8,462 nt of DNA from Bacteroidota bacterium (GCA_023429825.1 JAEZDC010000097.1:1-8462); one strand, 5' to 3'; shown: positions 1 through 7,341, counted from the first letter of the stretch. Made by a program: numbers and translations. The notes: generated by a model from the sequence alone, not told the origin.

Positions 1-965
1 GAATGGGGCGTATAGGTCGATTGTTATTCAGAAGGTTGATCGATCATCCCAAGATGGAGATAGTCGCTGTCAATGATATAATGGATACCGAAAATCTTCA
101 TTACCTGCTGAAGTACGATTCGGTGTACGGTGTAGCCCATTTTTCAATCGAGTTTAAAAATGATTTTTGGGTGAATGACCATAAGATCGCGGTATTTCAA
201 CAACCTGATCCAAATCATTTGCCCTGGAAAGATTTAGGTGTGGATGTTGTACTAGAGTGCTCAGGGAAATTCACTACAAAAGAAAAAGCATCTCAGCATC
301 TAAAAGCAGGTGCTAAAAAAGTTATACTCTCCACCACAGGTGCTGAAGATATACCCCTGTTGATTTATGGGTTTAATCAACATCAGCTTACTAACGATAT
401 CAATATTATTTCTCCGGGTGGATGTATGACGAACTGCTCTACGCATTTGATCTACCTCATGCAGTCGATCGGAGTAGAGTCCGTACAAGCTCATGTAATA
501 CATTCATATACTTCACGGCAAGAGTTGGTTGATGCGCCGCATAAAGATTTCAGACGAGGAAGGGCAGCAAGCGAGTCAATTATACCGGTGGAAGTTGATC
601 TTGCTGAATCATTGGAAAGACTATTTCCGCACATGAAAAGTAAAATAGCTGCAGTTACTACAAGAGTTCCCGTGGCTAATGGTGCTTTGGGGGATTTTAC
701 TTTCCAGATGAATAAAAATGTTTCTGTGGAAGAAGTGCAGAATATTTTTAAAAAAGCGGCTGAGGGTGAATACAAAGGTATTATTGAATACACAGAAGAG
801 CCTATTGTTTCAATGGATATTAAAACCAATCAGCACTCAGCTATAATCTGCGGAGACCTAATATCTGTTGTAGGTAAGCAGGTTAAAATACTGGCTTTCT
901 TTGATAATGAATACGGTTATACCAGCAGGATGATCGACTGGTTACATCTATGGAGTGCTTCCTAA
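1..965 (+). CDS. GAPDH / erythrose-4-phosphate dehydrogenase family protein, 5' end cut by window
   Basis: NAD-dependent phosphorylating aldehyde dehydrogenase of the GapA/Epd family, cytosolic. The frame is open from the first base. The ATG at 3 is internal: it fills the F position of the Rossmann motif NGFGRIGR (here GMGRIGR), so about nine residues lie off the window. Numbered from that Met, the catalytic Cys is C141, within SPGGCMTNC where the family usually has SNASCTTNC. The partner His is H167 (HSYTSRQ), the substrate Arg is R221 (TTRVPV), and the C-terminal DNEYGY is present. VND at 23-25 suggests NAD preference. The usual phosphate-site SSTGAAKA stretch is missing; residues 193-204 read IIPVEVDLAESL, resembling my recollection of E. 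coli Epd (IIPVDTKLA). GAPDH-family membership is certain; whether the substrate is GAP or E4P is open. It converges on terC with 12 bases between and no visible terminator. Confidence 0.93.
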   Translation, partial: MGRIGRLLFRRLIDHPKMEIVAVNDIMDTENLHYLLKYDSVYGVAHFSIEFKNDFWVNDHKIAVFQQPDPNHLPWKDLGVDVVLECSGKFTTKEKASQHLKAGAKKVILSTTGAEDIPLLIYGFNQHQLTNDINIISPGGCMTNCSTHLIYLMQSIGVESVQAHVIHSYTSRQELVDAPHKDFRRGRAASESIIPVEVDLAESLERLFPHMKSKIAAVTTRVPVANGALGDFTFQMNKNVSVEEVQNIFKKAAEGEYKGIIEYTEEPIVSMDIKTNQHSAIICGDLISVVGKQVKILAFFDNEYGYTSRMIDWLHLWSAS

Positions 966-977
966 CGCTGCGGTTGC

Positions 978-1772
978 TTAACGCTGCCCAGGTATTTCCT
1001 TCGCAGTAGGTTCGTGCAATTCAACAGCTTTTGCCTTTTTCTTCATCATCTTCATATTGAGTAATTCAACTAAGAATGAAAAGGCCATAGCGAAATACAC
1101 GTAATTCTTCAGGTGCAATTCGTGGGCTTTTTCAGCATTCCATCCTTCCACCAATAACACAAATGAAACAAGTACAAGGAATGAAAGCGCCAGCATTTTT
1201 AAAGTTGGGCGATGATGTATGAAGTTGGAGATCCTTTCGCTGAATAAAAACATTATGATCATTGCAATGATCACAGCAATGATCATAATAGGTACATGCT
1301 TGGCTATTCCCACAGCAGTGATCATGCTGTCAAAAGAGAAAACCATATCAACAAGTATGATCTGGAAAATTGCATTGCCGAAAGTCGTTGCCTTATTGGT
1401 AGCATTTTGCTCTAATGCTTCTTCATCGCCTTCAAGCTTATGATGAATTTCCTTTACCGTTTTATACAAGAGAAATAATCCACCCGAAAGCATAACAAGG
1501 CTGGCAAGATCGAATCCTTTACCTGCCACTGTAAAAACTGATTGCCCTTTTTGAGAAACTAGCCATCCTAAGCACATTAGTAAAACAATTCTTACAGTGA
1601 TACCTGTAAACATCCAGATGGTTCTGGCTTTTTTACGGTCAGTGCTTTTGATCCGTCCCATTATAATAGAAACGAATATCACGTTATCTATCCCCAAAAC
1701 GATTTCAAGAACGGTTAATGTTAAAAGACTCACTAAACTGTCAACTGTAAACAAATAGCTTAGATCACCCAT
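978..1772 (-). CDS. TerC family integral membrane protein (probable metal ion exporter)
   Basis: A 264-residue inner-membrane protein of the TerC/Alx family, whose studied members export manganese or are linked to tellurite resistance and pH response. Seven hydrophobic segments can be drawn, at about 10-35, 52-72, 88-106, 133-157, 161-178, 193-209 and 224-241. The two family signature repeats are intact: EIVLGIDN at 23-30 and DMVFSFDS at 142-149, whose acidic residues line the proposed ion path. A charged loop (about 107-130) separates the halves. The C-terminal tail is Lys/Met rich and there is no CBS domain, so this is the short form. ATG is at 1770-1772, 44 bases downstream of the pyrD stop on the same strand. 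A TATATTTG box 14 bases upstream suggests it can also be transcribed on its own. Family is certain; the transported ion is inferred. Confidence 0.93.
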   Translation of the reverse strand: MGDLSYLFTVDSLVSLLTLTVLEIVLGIDNVIFVSIIMGRIKSTDRKKARTIWMFTGITVRIVLLMCLGWLVSQKGQSVFTVAGKGFDLASLVMLSGGLFLLYKTVKEIHHKLEGDEEALEQNATNKATTFGNAIFQIILVDMVFSFDSMITAVGIAKHVPIMIIAVIIAMIIMFLFSERISNFIHHRPTLKMLALSFLVLVSFVLLVEGWNAEKAHELHLKNYVYFAMAFSFLVELLNMKMMKKKAKAVELHEPTAKEIPGQR

Positions 1773-1786
1773 TGCTTATTTTTTGG

Positions 1787-1794
1787 CAAATATA
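1787..1794 (-). promoter_or_regulatory. Candidate -7 box (TATATTTG) for terC
   Basis: Read on the minus strand, TATATTTG is a full match to the Bacteroidota -7 consensus TAnnTTTG. It ends 14 bases before the terC ATG, in the short pyrD-terC gap. I see no TTG at the expected 17-23 base spacing upstream, so the -33 element would be degenerate. The identical octamer precedes the thiolase gene. Confidence 0.4.
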
Positions 1795-1816
1795 TTCTCA
1801 ACAACAATTGTGCTGT

Positions 1817-2875
1817 TTAAGTGTCTGCTGCAAGATGTACGCAGATATTTTTTGCAATAGACGGACCTTTATAAATAAAGCCAGTCCAAACTTGAACAAG
1901 AGATGCACCTGCATCTATTTTCTCTTTTGCATCGCTACCGTTAAAGATGCCGCCACTTGCGATGATGGGGATGCTATTACCAGTTTGAAGCGAAATGTAT
2001 TTTACAACCTCTGTTGAGCGTTGCTGAACAGGTTTGCCACTCAAACCTCCTGCGCCTATGGTTGATAGTTTAGAGATTGAGGTTTTGAGATTATCCCTAT
2101 TAATTGTTGTATTGGTAGCGACCAAACCATCCAGGTTAACTTCTGAGGTGAGAGAAATGATGTCATCAAGTTGTTCTTGCGTAAGATCGGGTGCTATTTT
2201 CAGCAATAAAGGTTTTCGTTTCGTTTTTCCGTTATTGATGTTTTGCAGGTTAGATAGGATCTTTCGCAACGAATCTTTCTCCTGCAATTCTCTTAAACCA
2301 GGCGTATTGGGTGAACTCACGTTCACTACAAAATAATCCACTACTTCAAACAATTCGTTGAAGCATATCTCGTAATCTTTCCATGCATCTTCATTGGCAG
2401 TTACTTTATTCTTGCCAATATTCCCACCGACAACCAGTTTTGACTTTTGAGTTTTGACTTTTGAATTCGTCCATACTTCTAGTCGTCCGCGGATTGCTTT
2501 TGCGCCATTATTATTAAAACCCATACGATTGATGAGCGCTTTATCTTCTGGAAGACGAAATAATCTTGGTTGATCATTTCCGGGCTGAGGTAAGGGTGTT
2601 ACAGTCCCGATTTCCATGTGGCTGAATCCTAATACTTCCAGTTCTTTTAAATACAAAGCATTTTTATCAAAACCTGCGCCCAGGCCAACCGGGTTTTTAA
2701 AATGCAACCCAAACACATTTTTTTCGAGGGAAGGATGGTTGTACCCGAATTGTTTTTCGAGTAAACTTTGGGTAAGAGAAAAATTGCAAAGGTTTTTTAA
2801 CCTGTTCATGGAAAAATGATGAGCATGCTCAGGTGGCATGGTCATGAACATCAATTCTCTGAGCAATGGATACAT
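1817..2875 (-). CDS. pyrD: Dihydroorotate dehydrogenase (quinone), class 2
   Basis: FMN enzyme oxidising dihydroorotate to orotate with quinone as acceptor: step four of pyrimidine synthesis, membrane-associated. The reading frame stays open to an ATG at 2966-2968, but I choose the ATG at 2873-2875 because the protein then begins MYPLLRELMF, matching the MYYPFVRK-type start of class 2 enzymes; the 31 extra residues have no family match. This gives 352 residues against about 336 in E. coli. Visible motifs: GAGFDKNA (67-73), EIGTVTPLPQPGNDQPRLFR (88-107), NRMGFNN (116-122), catalytic Ser S188 in NVSSPNTPGLR, KIAPDL (226-231), GGLSGKP (276-282), ASGGI (306-310). Residues about 138-147 (SKVKTQKSK region) are encoded by a heptamer repeat and look like a short insertion before GGNIGKNK. 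A weak -7-like TATCTTCG lies at 2881-2888 on the minus strand. Confidence 0.95.
   Translation of the reverse strand: MYPLLRELMFMTMPPEHAHHFSMNRLKNLCNFSLTQSLLEKQFGYNHPSLEKNVFGLHFKNPVGLGAGFDKNALYLKELEVLGFSHMEIGTVTPLPQPGNDQPRLFRLPEDKALINRMGFNNNGAKAIRGRLEVWTNSKVKTQKSKLVVGGNIGKNKVTANEDAWKDYEICFNELFEVVDYFVVNVSSPNTPGLRELQEKDSLRKILSNLQNINNGKTKRKPLLLKIAPDLTQEQLDDIISLTSEVNLDGLVATNTTINRDNLKTSISKLSTIGAGGLSGKPVQQRSTEVVKYISLQTGNSIPIIASGGIFNGSDAKEKIDAGASLVQVWTGFIYKGPSIAKNICVHLAADT
2437..2464. repeat. Four tandem heptamers (G/C)TTTTGA inside pyrD
   Basis: Four uninterrupted 7-base units, starting at 2437, 2444, 2451 and 2458, alternate G and C as first base; equivalently, a perfect 14-base unit is duplicated. 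On the coding strand they read TCAAAA(G/C) and encode most of SKVKTQKSKL. Four heptamers span 28 bases, so the unit is not in register with codons. From memory, TTTTGA-type heptamer strings occur between genes in many Bacteroidota genomes; here the string sits inside an essential reading frame. Confidence 0.85.
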
Positions 2876-3013
2876 GGCTGCGAAGATAGAATTTGAAACG
2901 CACTGTGTTGCCCAATGTTCGGAACCATGAAGTGCTTGCGACGCAACAGTCGATGCCATGAAAAACATGTGCTGGTACCATAAAACTTAACTTAGTTGCA
3001 TAAACAACTTTGT

Positions 3014-3021
3014 TATATTTG
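3014..3021 (+). promoter_or_regulatory. Candidate -7 box (TATATTTG) for the thiolase gene
   Basis: TATATTTG fully matches the Bacteroidota -7 consensus TAnnTTTG and ends 17 bases before the thiolase ATG at 3039. A TTG at 2996-2998 could act as the -33 element, although the 15-base spacer is shorter than the usual 17-23. No Shine-Dalgarno sequence is visible before the ATG, as is common in this phylum. Confidence 0.5.
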
Positions 3022-3038
3022 GATTACAAAATTTTCTT

Positions 3039-4214
3039 ATGCAGGAAGCGTATATAGTGGCAGGCTACAGAACTGCTGTTGGTAAGGCAAAGAAGGGTGG
3101 ATTCAGGTTTACCCGTCCTGACGATTTAGCTATTGAAGTTATCAAAGGATTAGTGGCAAGTGTACCTGCATTGGATGTAAACCAAATTGATGATGTGATC
3201 GTTGGTAACGCGGTTCCTGAGGCAGAACAAGGGTTGCAAGTTGGAAGGATCATCGCTGCAAGGGCTTTAGGTTTTGATGTGCCGGGAATGACAGTGAACA
3301 GATATTGTGCAAGTGGATTAGAAACGATCTCTATCGCTACTGCAAAGATCAGGATGGGAATGGCAGATTGCATTATCGCCGGCGGTACAGAAAGCATGAG
3401 CATGGTTCCAACTGCGGGATGGAAAACGGTTCCTGCTTATTCGATTGCTAAGGATGAGCCCGATTATTATTTGAGTATGGGCCTGACTGCAGAAGCTGTT
3501 GCAAAAGAATTTAAAGTGAGTCGTGAAGAACAGGATGAATTTTCTGTAGCGTCTCATCAAAAAGCGAAGACAGCAATTGAGAACGGGTATTTCAAGAATG
3601 GTATTCTGCCGATACATGTAGAGCAGGTTTATCTTGATGAAAAAGGAAAGAAGAAAACCAAATCTTTCACGATCGATACAGATGAAGGAGTAAGAGCAGA
3701 TACATCGATGGAAGGTTTAGCCAAATTAAAGCCGGCTTTCGCTGCTAATGGAACTGTTACGGCAGGAAACTCTTCTCAAACGAGTGATGGTGCTGCTTTT
3801 GTTTTAGTAATGGGTGAGAAGATGATGAACCAATTAGGATTAAAACCAATCGGCAGACTGGTGAATTGTGTGAGTGCAGGAGTGCATCCACGCATCATGG
3901 GCATTGGCCCTGTGGCTGCCATACCAAAAGTGTTGAAGCAGGCGAATATGAGCCTGGGCCAGATCGATCTTGTTGAACTGAATGAGGCTTTTGCTTCACA
4001 ATCTGTGGCGGTGATAAGAGAGTTAGGATTAGATCCTTCCATCGTTAACATAAATGGAGGTGCCATTGCTTTAGGTCACCCACTCGGTTGTACAGGTGCA
4101 AAACTGACTGTGCAATTATTGAATGATATGAAACGCCTCAACAAGAAATACGGAATGGTTACAGCTTGTGTTGGCGGCGGACAGGGCATAGCCGGGATTA
4201 TCGAAAATCTCTGA
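3039..4214 (+). CDS. Thiolase family acetyl-CoA acyltransferase
   Basis: A 391-residue cytosolic thiolase, full length for the family (about 390). It either cleaves 3-ketoacyl-CoA with CoA in beta-oxidation or condenses two acetyl-CoA. Both catalytic cysteines and the His are present: nucleophile C90 in NRYCASGLE, NEAFAS in the mid-C-terminal half, H347 in GGAIALGHPLGCTGA, and C377 in ACVGGGQG. The N-terminal start AYIVAGYRTAVGKAKKGGF and segments such as MGLTAEAVAKEF are closest in feel to degradative FadA/FadI enzymes. Substrate choice cannot be settled from sequence, so no symbol is given. It stands alone, divergent from pyrD, with its own -7 box and a strong terminator. No hydroxyacyl-CoA dehydrogenase, its usual operon partner, is adjacent, so it appears monocistronic. 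Confidence 0.95.
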   Translation: MQEAYIVAGYRTAVGKAKKGGFRFTRPDDLAIEVIKGLVASVPALDVNQIDDVIVGNAVPEAEQGLQVGRIIAARALGFDVPGMTVNRYCASGLETISIATAKIRMGMADCIIAGGTESMSMVPTAGWKTVPAYSIAKDEPDYYLSMGLTAEAVAKEFKVSREEQDEFSVASHQKAKTAIENGYFKNGILPIHVEQVYLDEKGKKKTKSFTIDTDEGVRADTSMEGLAKLKPAFAANGTVTAGNSSQTSDGAAFVLVMGEKMMNQLGLKPIGRLVNCVSAGVHPRIMGIGPVAAIPKVLKQANMSLGQIDLVELNEAFASQSVAVIRELGLDPSIVNINGGAIALGHPLGCTGAKLTVQLLNDMKRLNKKYGMVTACVGGGQGIAGIIENL

Positions 4215-4241
4215 TAAGATCTCCCAATATTGAAAGGAATG

Positions 4242-4265
4242 AAGTCCTGCGTGGCAGGACTTTTT
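4242..4265 (+). terminator. Intrinsic terminator after the thiolase gene
   Basis: AAGTCCTGC (4242-4250) pairs perfectly with GCAGGACTT (4254-4262) around a GTG triloop. The stem's 3' end merges into a run of five T (4261-4265), followed by GTTT. It lies 27 bases after the thiolase stop codon, a textbook position and shape. Confidence 0.9.
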
Positions 4266-4268
4266 GTT

Positions 4269-4328
4269 TCTCGCAGAAATCGCAGAAAACGTAAAATTGA
4301 TTCTGCGACTTCAGCGTTTTCTGCGAGA
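4269..4328. repeat. CGCAGAA-unit inverted-repeat element
   Basis: A 60-base fold-back element directly follows the thiolase terminator. TCTCGCAGAAA (4269-4279) is perfectly complementary to TTTCTGCGAGA (4318-4328). Inside it, CGCAGAA (4281-4287) pairs with TTCTGCG (4301-4307). CGCAGAAAACG (4281-4291) can instead pair with CGTTTTCTGCG (4315-4325), so two 11-base stems compete. The element is built from two direct CGCAGAAA units on each strand. It lacks a T-run after the outer stem on either strand, so it is not a simple terminator. It lies 70 bases before the stress-protein ATG. Confidence 0.75.
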
Positions 4329-4398
4329 GATAACTTGTGATAATTATCAGCGGTTTATGGCACAGTGTTTTCTAACTTTAAACTGAAAATCAACAGTT

Positions 4399-5226
4399 AT
4401 GAAAACGATACTCGTTCCTACTGATTTCTCGGACAGTGCAAAAAATGCTGCAGATTATGCGGTTGCTTTAGCCTGCGACTTAAAAGCCACCCGTATCATT
4501 TTATACAACGCGTACCAGGCCCCTGTTTCAGCAGATCCGTCTATGCCTGCAGTGCAGTTGTTTGATATAGATGTATTGAAGAAAAGTAGTGAAGATGGTA
4601 TTAATAACTTTAGAAAGGAACTGCAATCGAAGTGCGGAGATAATGTAACCATTGAAACTAAAAATGAATTTCAGTTATTGGTGAGTGGGATCGAGAATAT
4701 TTGTAAGAGTGAAAATATAGATGTGGTTGTAATGGGGATCACAGGTGGTAGCAAAATGGAAGAAGTTTTGATCGGGAGTAATACTATCAGTGTTGCAAAA
4801 CATGTAGATGTCCCGGTGATCGTAGTGCCTAAAGATGCAAAATATAAATCCATTCAAAAAGTAGGATTGGCTTTTGATTTTAAAAAAGTGATCGATACAA
4901 CTCCTGTCACAGCCATCAAAAAATTACTTGATCATACAAAAGCTGAGTTGCACGTGTTGCATGTATCGGCAAGTGAATCAAAGGCGGAAGAAAATATGGA
5001 TAATCATATGCTGGATCATCTGTTTACAAGCTATGCTCCGCGATATCACTTTATTCATGATACACATTTTGCTGATGCCATCAACAATTTTGCAGATGAA
5101 AATGGAATAGATATGATCATCACTATTCCTAAAAAGCACGGATTACTGGAAGGATTATTTAAAAGAAGCCACGCTAAGGCTTTAGCTTTTCATAGCCACA
5201 TTCCGATGATGATGGTGCATGAATGA
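4399..5226 (+). CDS. Tandem universal stress protein (two UspA domains)
   Basis: A 275-residue cytosolic protein made of two UspA-fold domains, residues about 1-145 and 150-275. The first opens with the typical strand MKTILVPTDFSDSAKNA and holds a complete nucleotide-binding motif G-2x-G-9x-G-S at G113, G116, G126 and S127, ending in VPVIVVP; it should bind ATP. The second domain starts at KVGLAFDF but has KKHGLLEGLFKRSHAK where the motif should be. It therefore lacks the glycine pattern and probably does not bind ATP in the same way. Such proteins usually respond to starvation, redox or envelope stress, but the specific role cannot be read here. The ATG at 4399 has no Shine-Dalgarno. A one-mismatch -7 box, TAACTTTA, lies at 4373-4380. 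The gene converges on galK with only 7 bases between. Confidence 0.93.
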   Translation: MKTILVPTDFSDSAKNAADYAVALACDLKATRIILYNAYQAPVSADPSMPAVQLFDIDVLKKSSEDGINNFRKELQSKCGDNVTIETKNEFQLLVSGIENICKSENIDVVVMGITGGSKMEEVLIGSNTISVAKHVDVPVIVVPKDAKYKSIQKVGLAFDFKKVIDTTPVTAIKKLLDHTKAELHVLHVSASESKAEENMDNHMLDHLFTSYAPRYHFIHDTHFADAINNFADENGIDMIITIPKKHGLLEGLFKRSHAKALAFHSHIPMMMVHE

Positions 5227-5233
5227 TTTTTAC

Positions 5234-6394
5234 TTACTCAGTGATCAGTATTTCATGTGAACCATCACCGGTTTTTACTTCATATACTTCGGCTTCCACT
5301 TCGAAATTGCGACTGTAATCTGATAATATCTGCTCAACGATCTGTTGTGCATTTTCTTTTTGTATGATGTTGATGGTGCATCCGCCGAACCCTCCGCCCA
5401 TTAACCTGGAACCGATGATCTCAGGATGATCTTTGGCTTGCAAAACCAGGAAATCAAGCTCAGGACAACTCACATCATACAACTTGCTCAGGCCTTCATG
5501 TGTTTCAAACATAAGCTTACCGAACTCTTTTAATTCCTTTTTCTGTAAATGCTCTGCCGCCTGCCGTGTACGTTTAATCTCCTGCACTACATACAAACAT
5601 CTCCTGTACACATCTTTATTCATATTTTCTTTACATGCTTCAACATCTTCAACGGTAGCTTCACGGAAAGTTTTTATTTCAGGTCGATGCTTTTGCATAA
5701 TACTCAACCCGTCAGCGCATTGCTGTCTTCTTACATTATACTCCCCACTCGCTAACGAATGATGCATTTTGGAATTGATGAGCACGAGTTTGTATTCTTC
5801 CAACTCCAAAGGGAAATATTGATGTTCTATTGTACGGCAGTCGAGCAACATCACATGATTTTTTTTCCCATTCATGCTGGCGAACTGGTCCATGATGCCG
5901 CACTTCACTCCGGGGAATGAATGTTCGGCCTGCTGCGCCATCAATGCGAGTTGTTTTCGTTCTAATCCAAGTTGAAAGAGCTCATTTAACGCATAGATCA
6001 ACCCGCATTCTACCGCTGCAGAAGAGGACAAACCTGCACCTACGGGAAGATTACCTCCGAAAGCACAATCAAAACCTTTTAAAGTAAACCCCTTTGCTTG
6101 CAGCACATGTAAAACACCCAACACATAATTTTTCCAGCCTTCGTTGGGAATGATACTATTTAATTCGCTGGTATGCGATTCATGCATATCGGCACTATAG
6201 AACCGCACTGCATCAGATTTGTTTTCTGCAATGGCGAACCATACTCCTTTATCGATAGCAGCAGGCATTACAAACCCATCATTATAATCGATGTGCTCAC
6301 CGATCAGATTAATCCTGCCCGGTGAAAAAAACACTCTCGGCTCTTTTGTGAACTGCTGGTGAAAAGTTTCAATTACTTTTTGTTTGCTTGCCAT
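5234..6394 (-). CDS. galK: Galactokinase
   Basis: GHMP-superfamily kinase phosphorylating alpha-D-galactose at C1 with ATP, the first committed step of the Leloir pathway, cytosolic. At 386 residues it is full length (E. coli 382). Diagnostic motifs: galactokinase signature GRINLIGEHIDYN at 26-38 (Ile replaces the usual Thr of EHTDY); ATP-binding LPVGAGLSSSAAVE at 116-129; catalytic Asp D169 in CGIMDQFAS; C-terminal GHMP motif GSRLMGGGFGGCTI at 328-341. Its ATG (6392-6394) overlaps the galM stop by one base (TAATG on the minus strand), indicating translational coupling and a galM-galK transcript. GalT (uridylyltransferase) and GalE are not in the window. The 3' end faces the stress protein gene 7 bases away, with no terminator visible between. 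Confidence 0.97.
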   Translation of the reverse strand: MASKQKVIETFHQQFTKEPRVFFSPGRINLIGEHIDYNDGFVMPAAIDKGVWFAIAENKSDAVRFYSADMHESHTSELNSIIPNEGWKNYVLGVLHVLQAKGFTLKGFDCAFGGNLPVGAGLSSSAAVECGLIYALNELFQLGLERKQLALMAQQAEHSFPGVKCGIMDQFASMNGKKNHVMLLDCRTIEHQYFPLELEEYKLVLINSKMHHSLASGEYNVRRQQCADGLSIMQKHRPEIKTFREATVEDVEACKENMNKDVYRRCLYVVQEIKRTRQAAEHLQKKELKEFGKLMFETHEGLSKLYDVSCPELDFLVLQAKDHPEIIGSRLMGGGFGGCTINIIQKENAQQIVEQILSDYSRNFEVEAEVYEVKTGDGSHEILITE

Positions 6395-7341
6395 TAACCA
6401 ATGATTTGAGGAATGTAATGTGTTGTGAATGAAACGGACTCGTTTGGCTGAATCATCACTAATCCTATGCCGTTGTTAAAGCAATCAGGGGCGCCGCTGA
6501 TGTTCTCCAAAGCAATACTTTTTCTGTCGTTGGGTGTATATATCTGGAGATATGGATAGGATGCATCCGGTGCGATCGTGAGCTTCAATTTCTCACTGCT
6601 CAATACGCATTTCGGTACAGTTAAATTTCTATCCAGGACCCAGCAATTATCAAGAAACACATCTTTCATGTAGGCCTTACGGGAAAATCTTTCATCAGCT
6701 AACAGGTTGCCGGTGGGAATTAATCCTTCATTAAATTCAAGCATTACATTACTGTCGAATTGAAGATAGCATTCATCAATGCTCGTGTCTAATGAAAAGT
6801 ATGGGTGCCAACCATCCGCATACGGAATGGCAAATTCATTGGTGTGATCAACCGTTGTTTTACAACTCAGCATATTCCCTTCGCTCAGTTTCCACTCTAC
6901 TTCAATATCAAATTCAAAAGGGTAACCATTATCGCTGCCGTCGTAATGATGGTATAAAGTAACAGATGCAGATTCCTGATCGGTACGACTTTCTTTTATT
7001 TCAAACACTGCATCAAAAAGCATGGCGTGTAAAGCATGCTCTTTCATATAATATTTTTCAATCTTATACTGCCGGCCATTAAACTGATATTCGCCATTCT
7101 TCATTCTGCACACAAAAGGACTAAGTTTCGCTCCCCTGAAAAGTGGAGTAATGGTCTGTTTGGCTTCTTCCGGTGAATTAAATGCAGCGACTATATTGAT
7201 AACTGTATTTTCAAAAGGAAAACGAAATGCATTCAATAATGCACTGAAGCAATATATTTCTGCTTCATGTTTCGTTTCTGTATTACGCAGGGTGATGATT
7301 GGATAGTTCAATGAATCGTCTACTAATATCTCGTAAGCCAT
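6394..7341 (-). CDS. galM: Aldose 1-epimerase (mutarotase) family protein
   Basis: A 315-residue galactose-mutarotase-like protein that would interconvert beta- and alpha-anomers of hexoses, supplying alpha-galactose to GalK. The sequence diverges from E. coli GalM, but key elements can be placed: PLFRGAKLSPF (66-76) where the family has its Arg motif; His candidates H102 and H105 in EHALHAMLFD; H179 in ADGWHPYFSL, the catalytic-acid His region; and Glu E279 in ALENISGAPDCFNNG, the catalytic-base region. No signal peptide is evident, so it is cytosolic. It is the first gene of the galM-galK pair, and that context supports the galactose role; a related hexose or hexose-6-phosphate mutarotase activity is the alternative. 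The ATG at 7339-7341 has no obvious Shine-Dalgarno and I find no full -7 box upstream. Confidence 0.85.
   Translation of the reverse strand: MAYEILVDDSLNYPIITLRNTETKHEAEIYCFSALLNAFRFPFENTVINIVAAFNSPEEAKQTITPLFRGAKLSPFVCRMKNGEYQFNGRQYKIEKYYMKEHALHAMLFDAVFEIKESRTDQESASVTLYHHYDGSDNGYPFEFDIEVEWKLSEGNMLSCKTTVDHTNEFAIPYADGWHPYFSLDTSIDECYLQFDSNVMLEFNEGLIPTGNLLADERFSRKAYMKDVFLDNCWVLDRNLTVPKCVLSSEKLKLTIAPDASYPYLQIYTPNDRKSIALENISGAPDCFNNGIGLVMIQPNESVSFTTHYIPQIIG

Noticed and set aside
491..829. Long reverse-strand open frames within the dehydrogenase, thiolase and galactokinase genes
   Set aside because: They lie wholly inside strongly supported genes, have low-complexity or unbalanced composition and show no family motifs. 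They are shadows of the real frames.
963..987. Direct repeat TAACGCTGC at 963-971 and 979-987 spanning the ends of the dehydrogenase and terC genes
   Set aside because: Nine bases in two copies can arise by chance or a tiny duplication. It forms no hairpin and gives no terminator.
2876..2968. Longer pyrD start adding 31 residues
   Set aside because: The extension has no signal or membrane character and no match to the family N-terminus, whereas the ATG at 2873-2875 gives the expected MYPLLRE start.
4358..4373. Sigma-54-like promoter (TGGCAC-N5-TTTCT) upstream of the stress protein gene
   Set aside because: The -24 half matches, but the critical -12 GC is TC here, and a near-match -7 box for the normal sigma factor lies at 4373-4380. 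One half-site is not enough.
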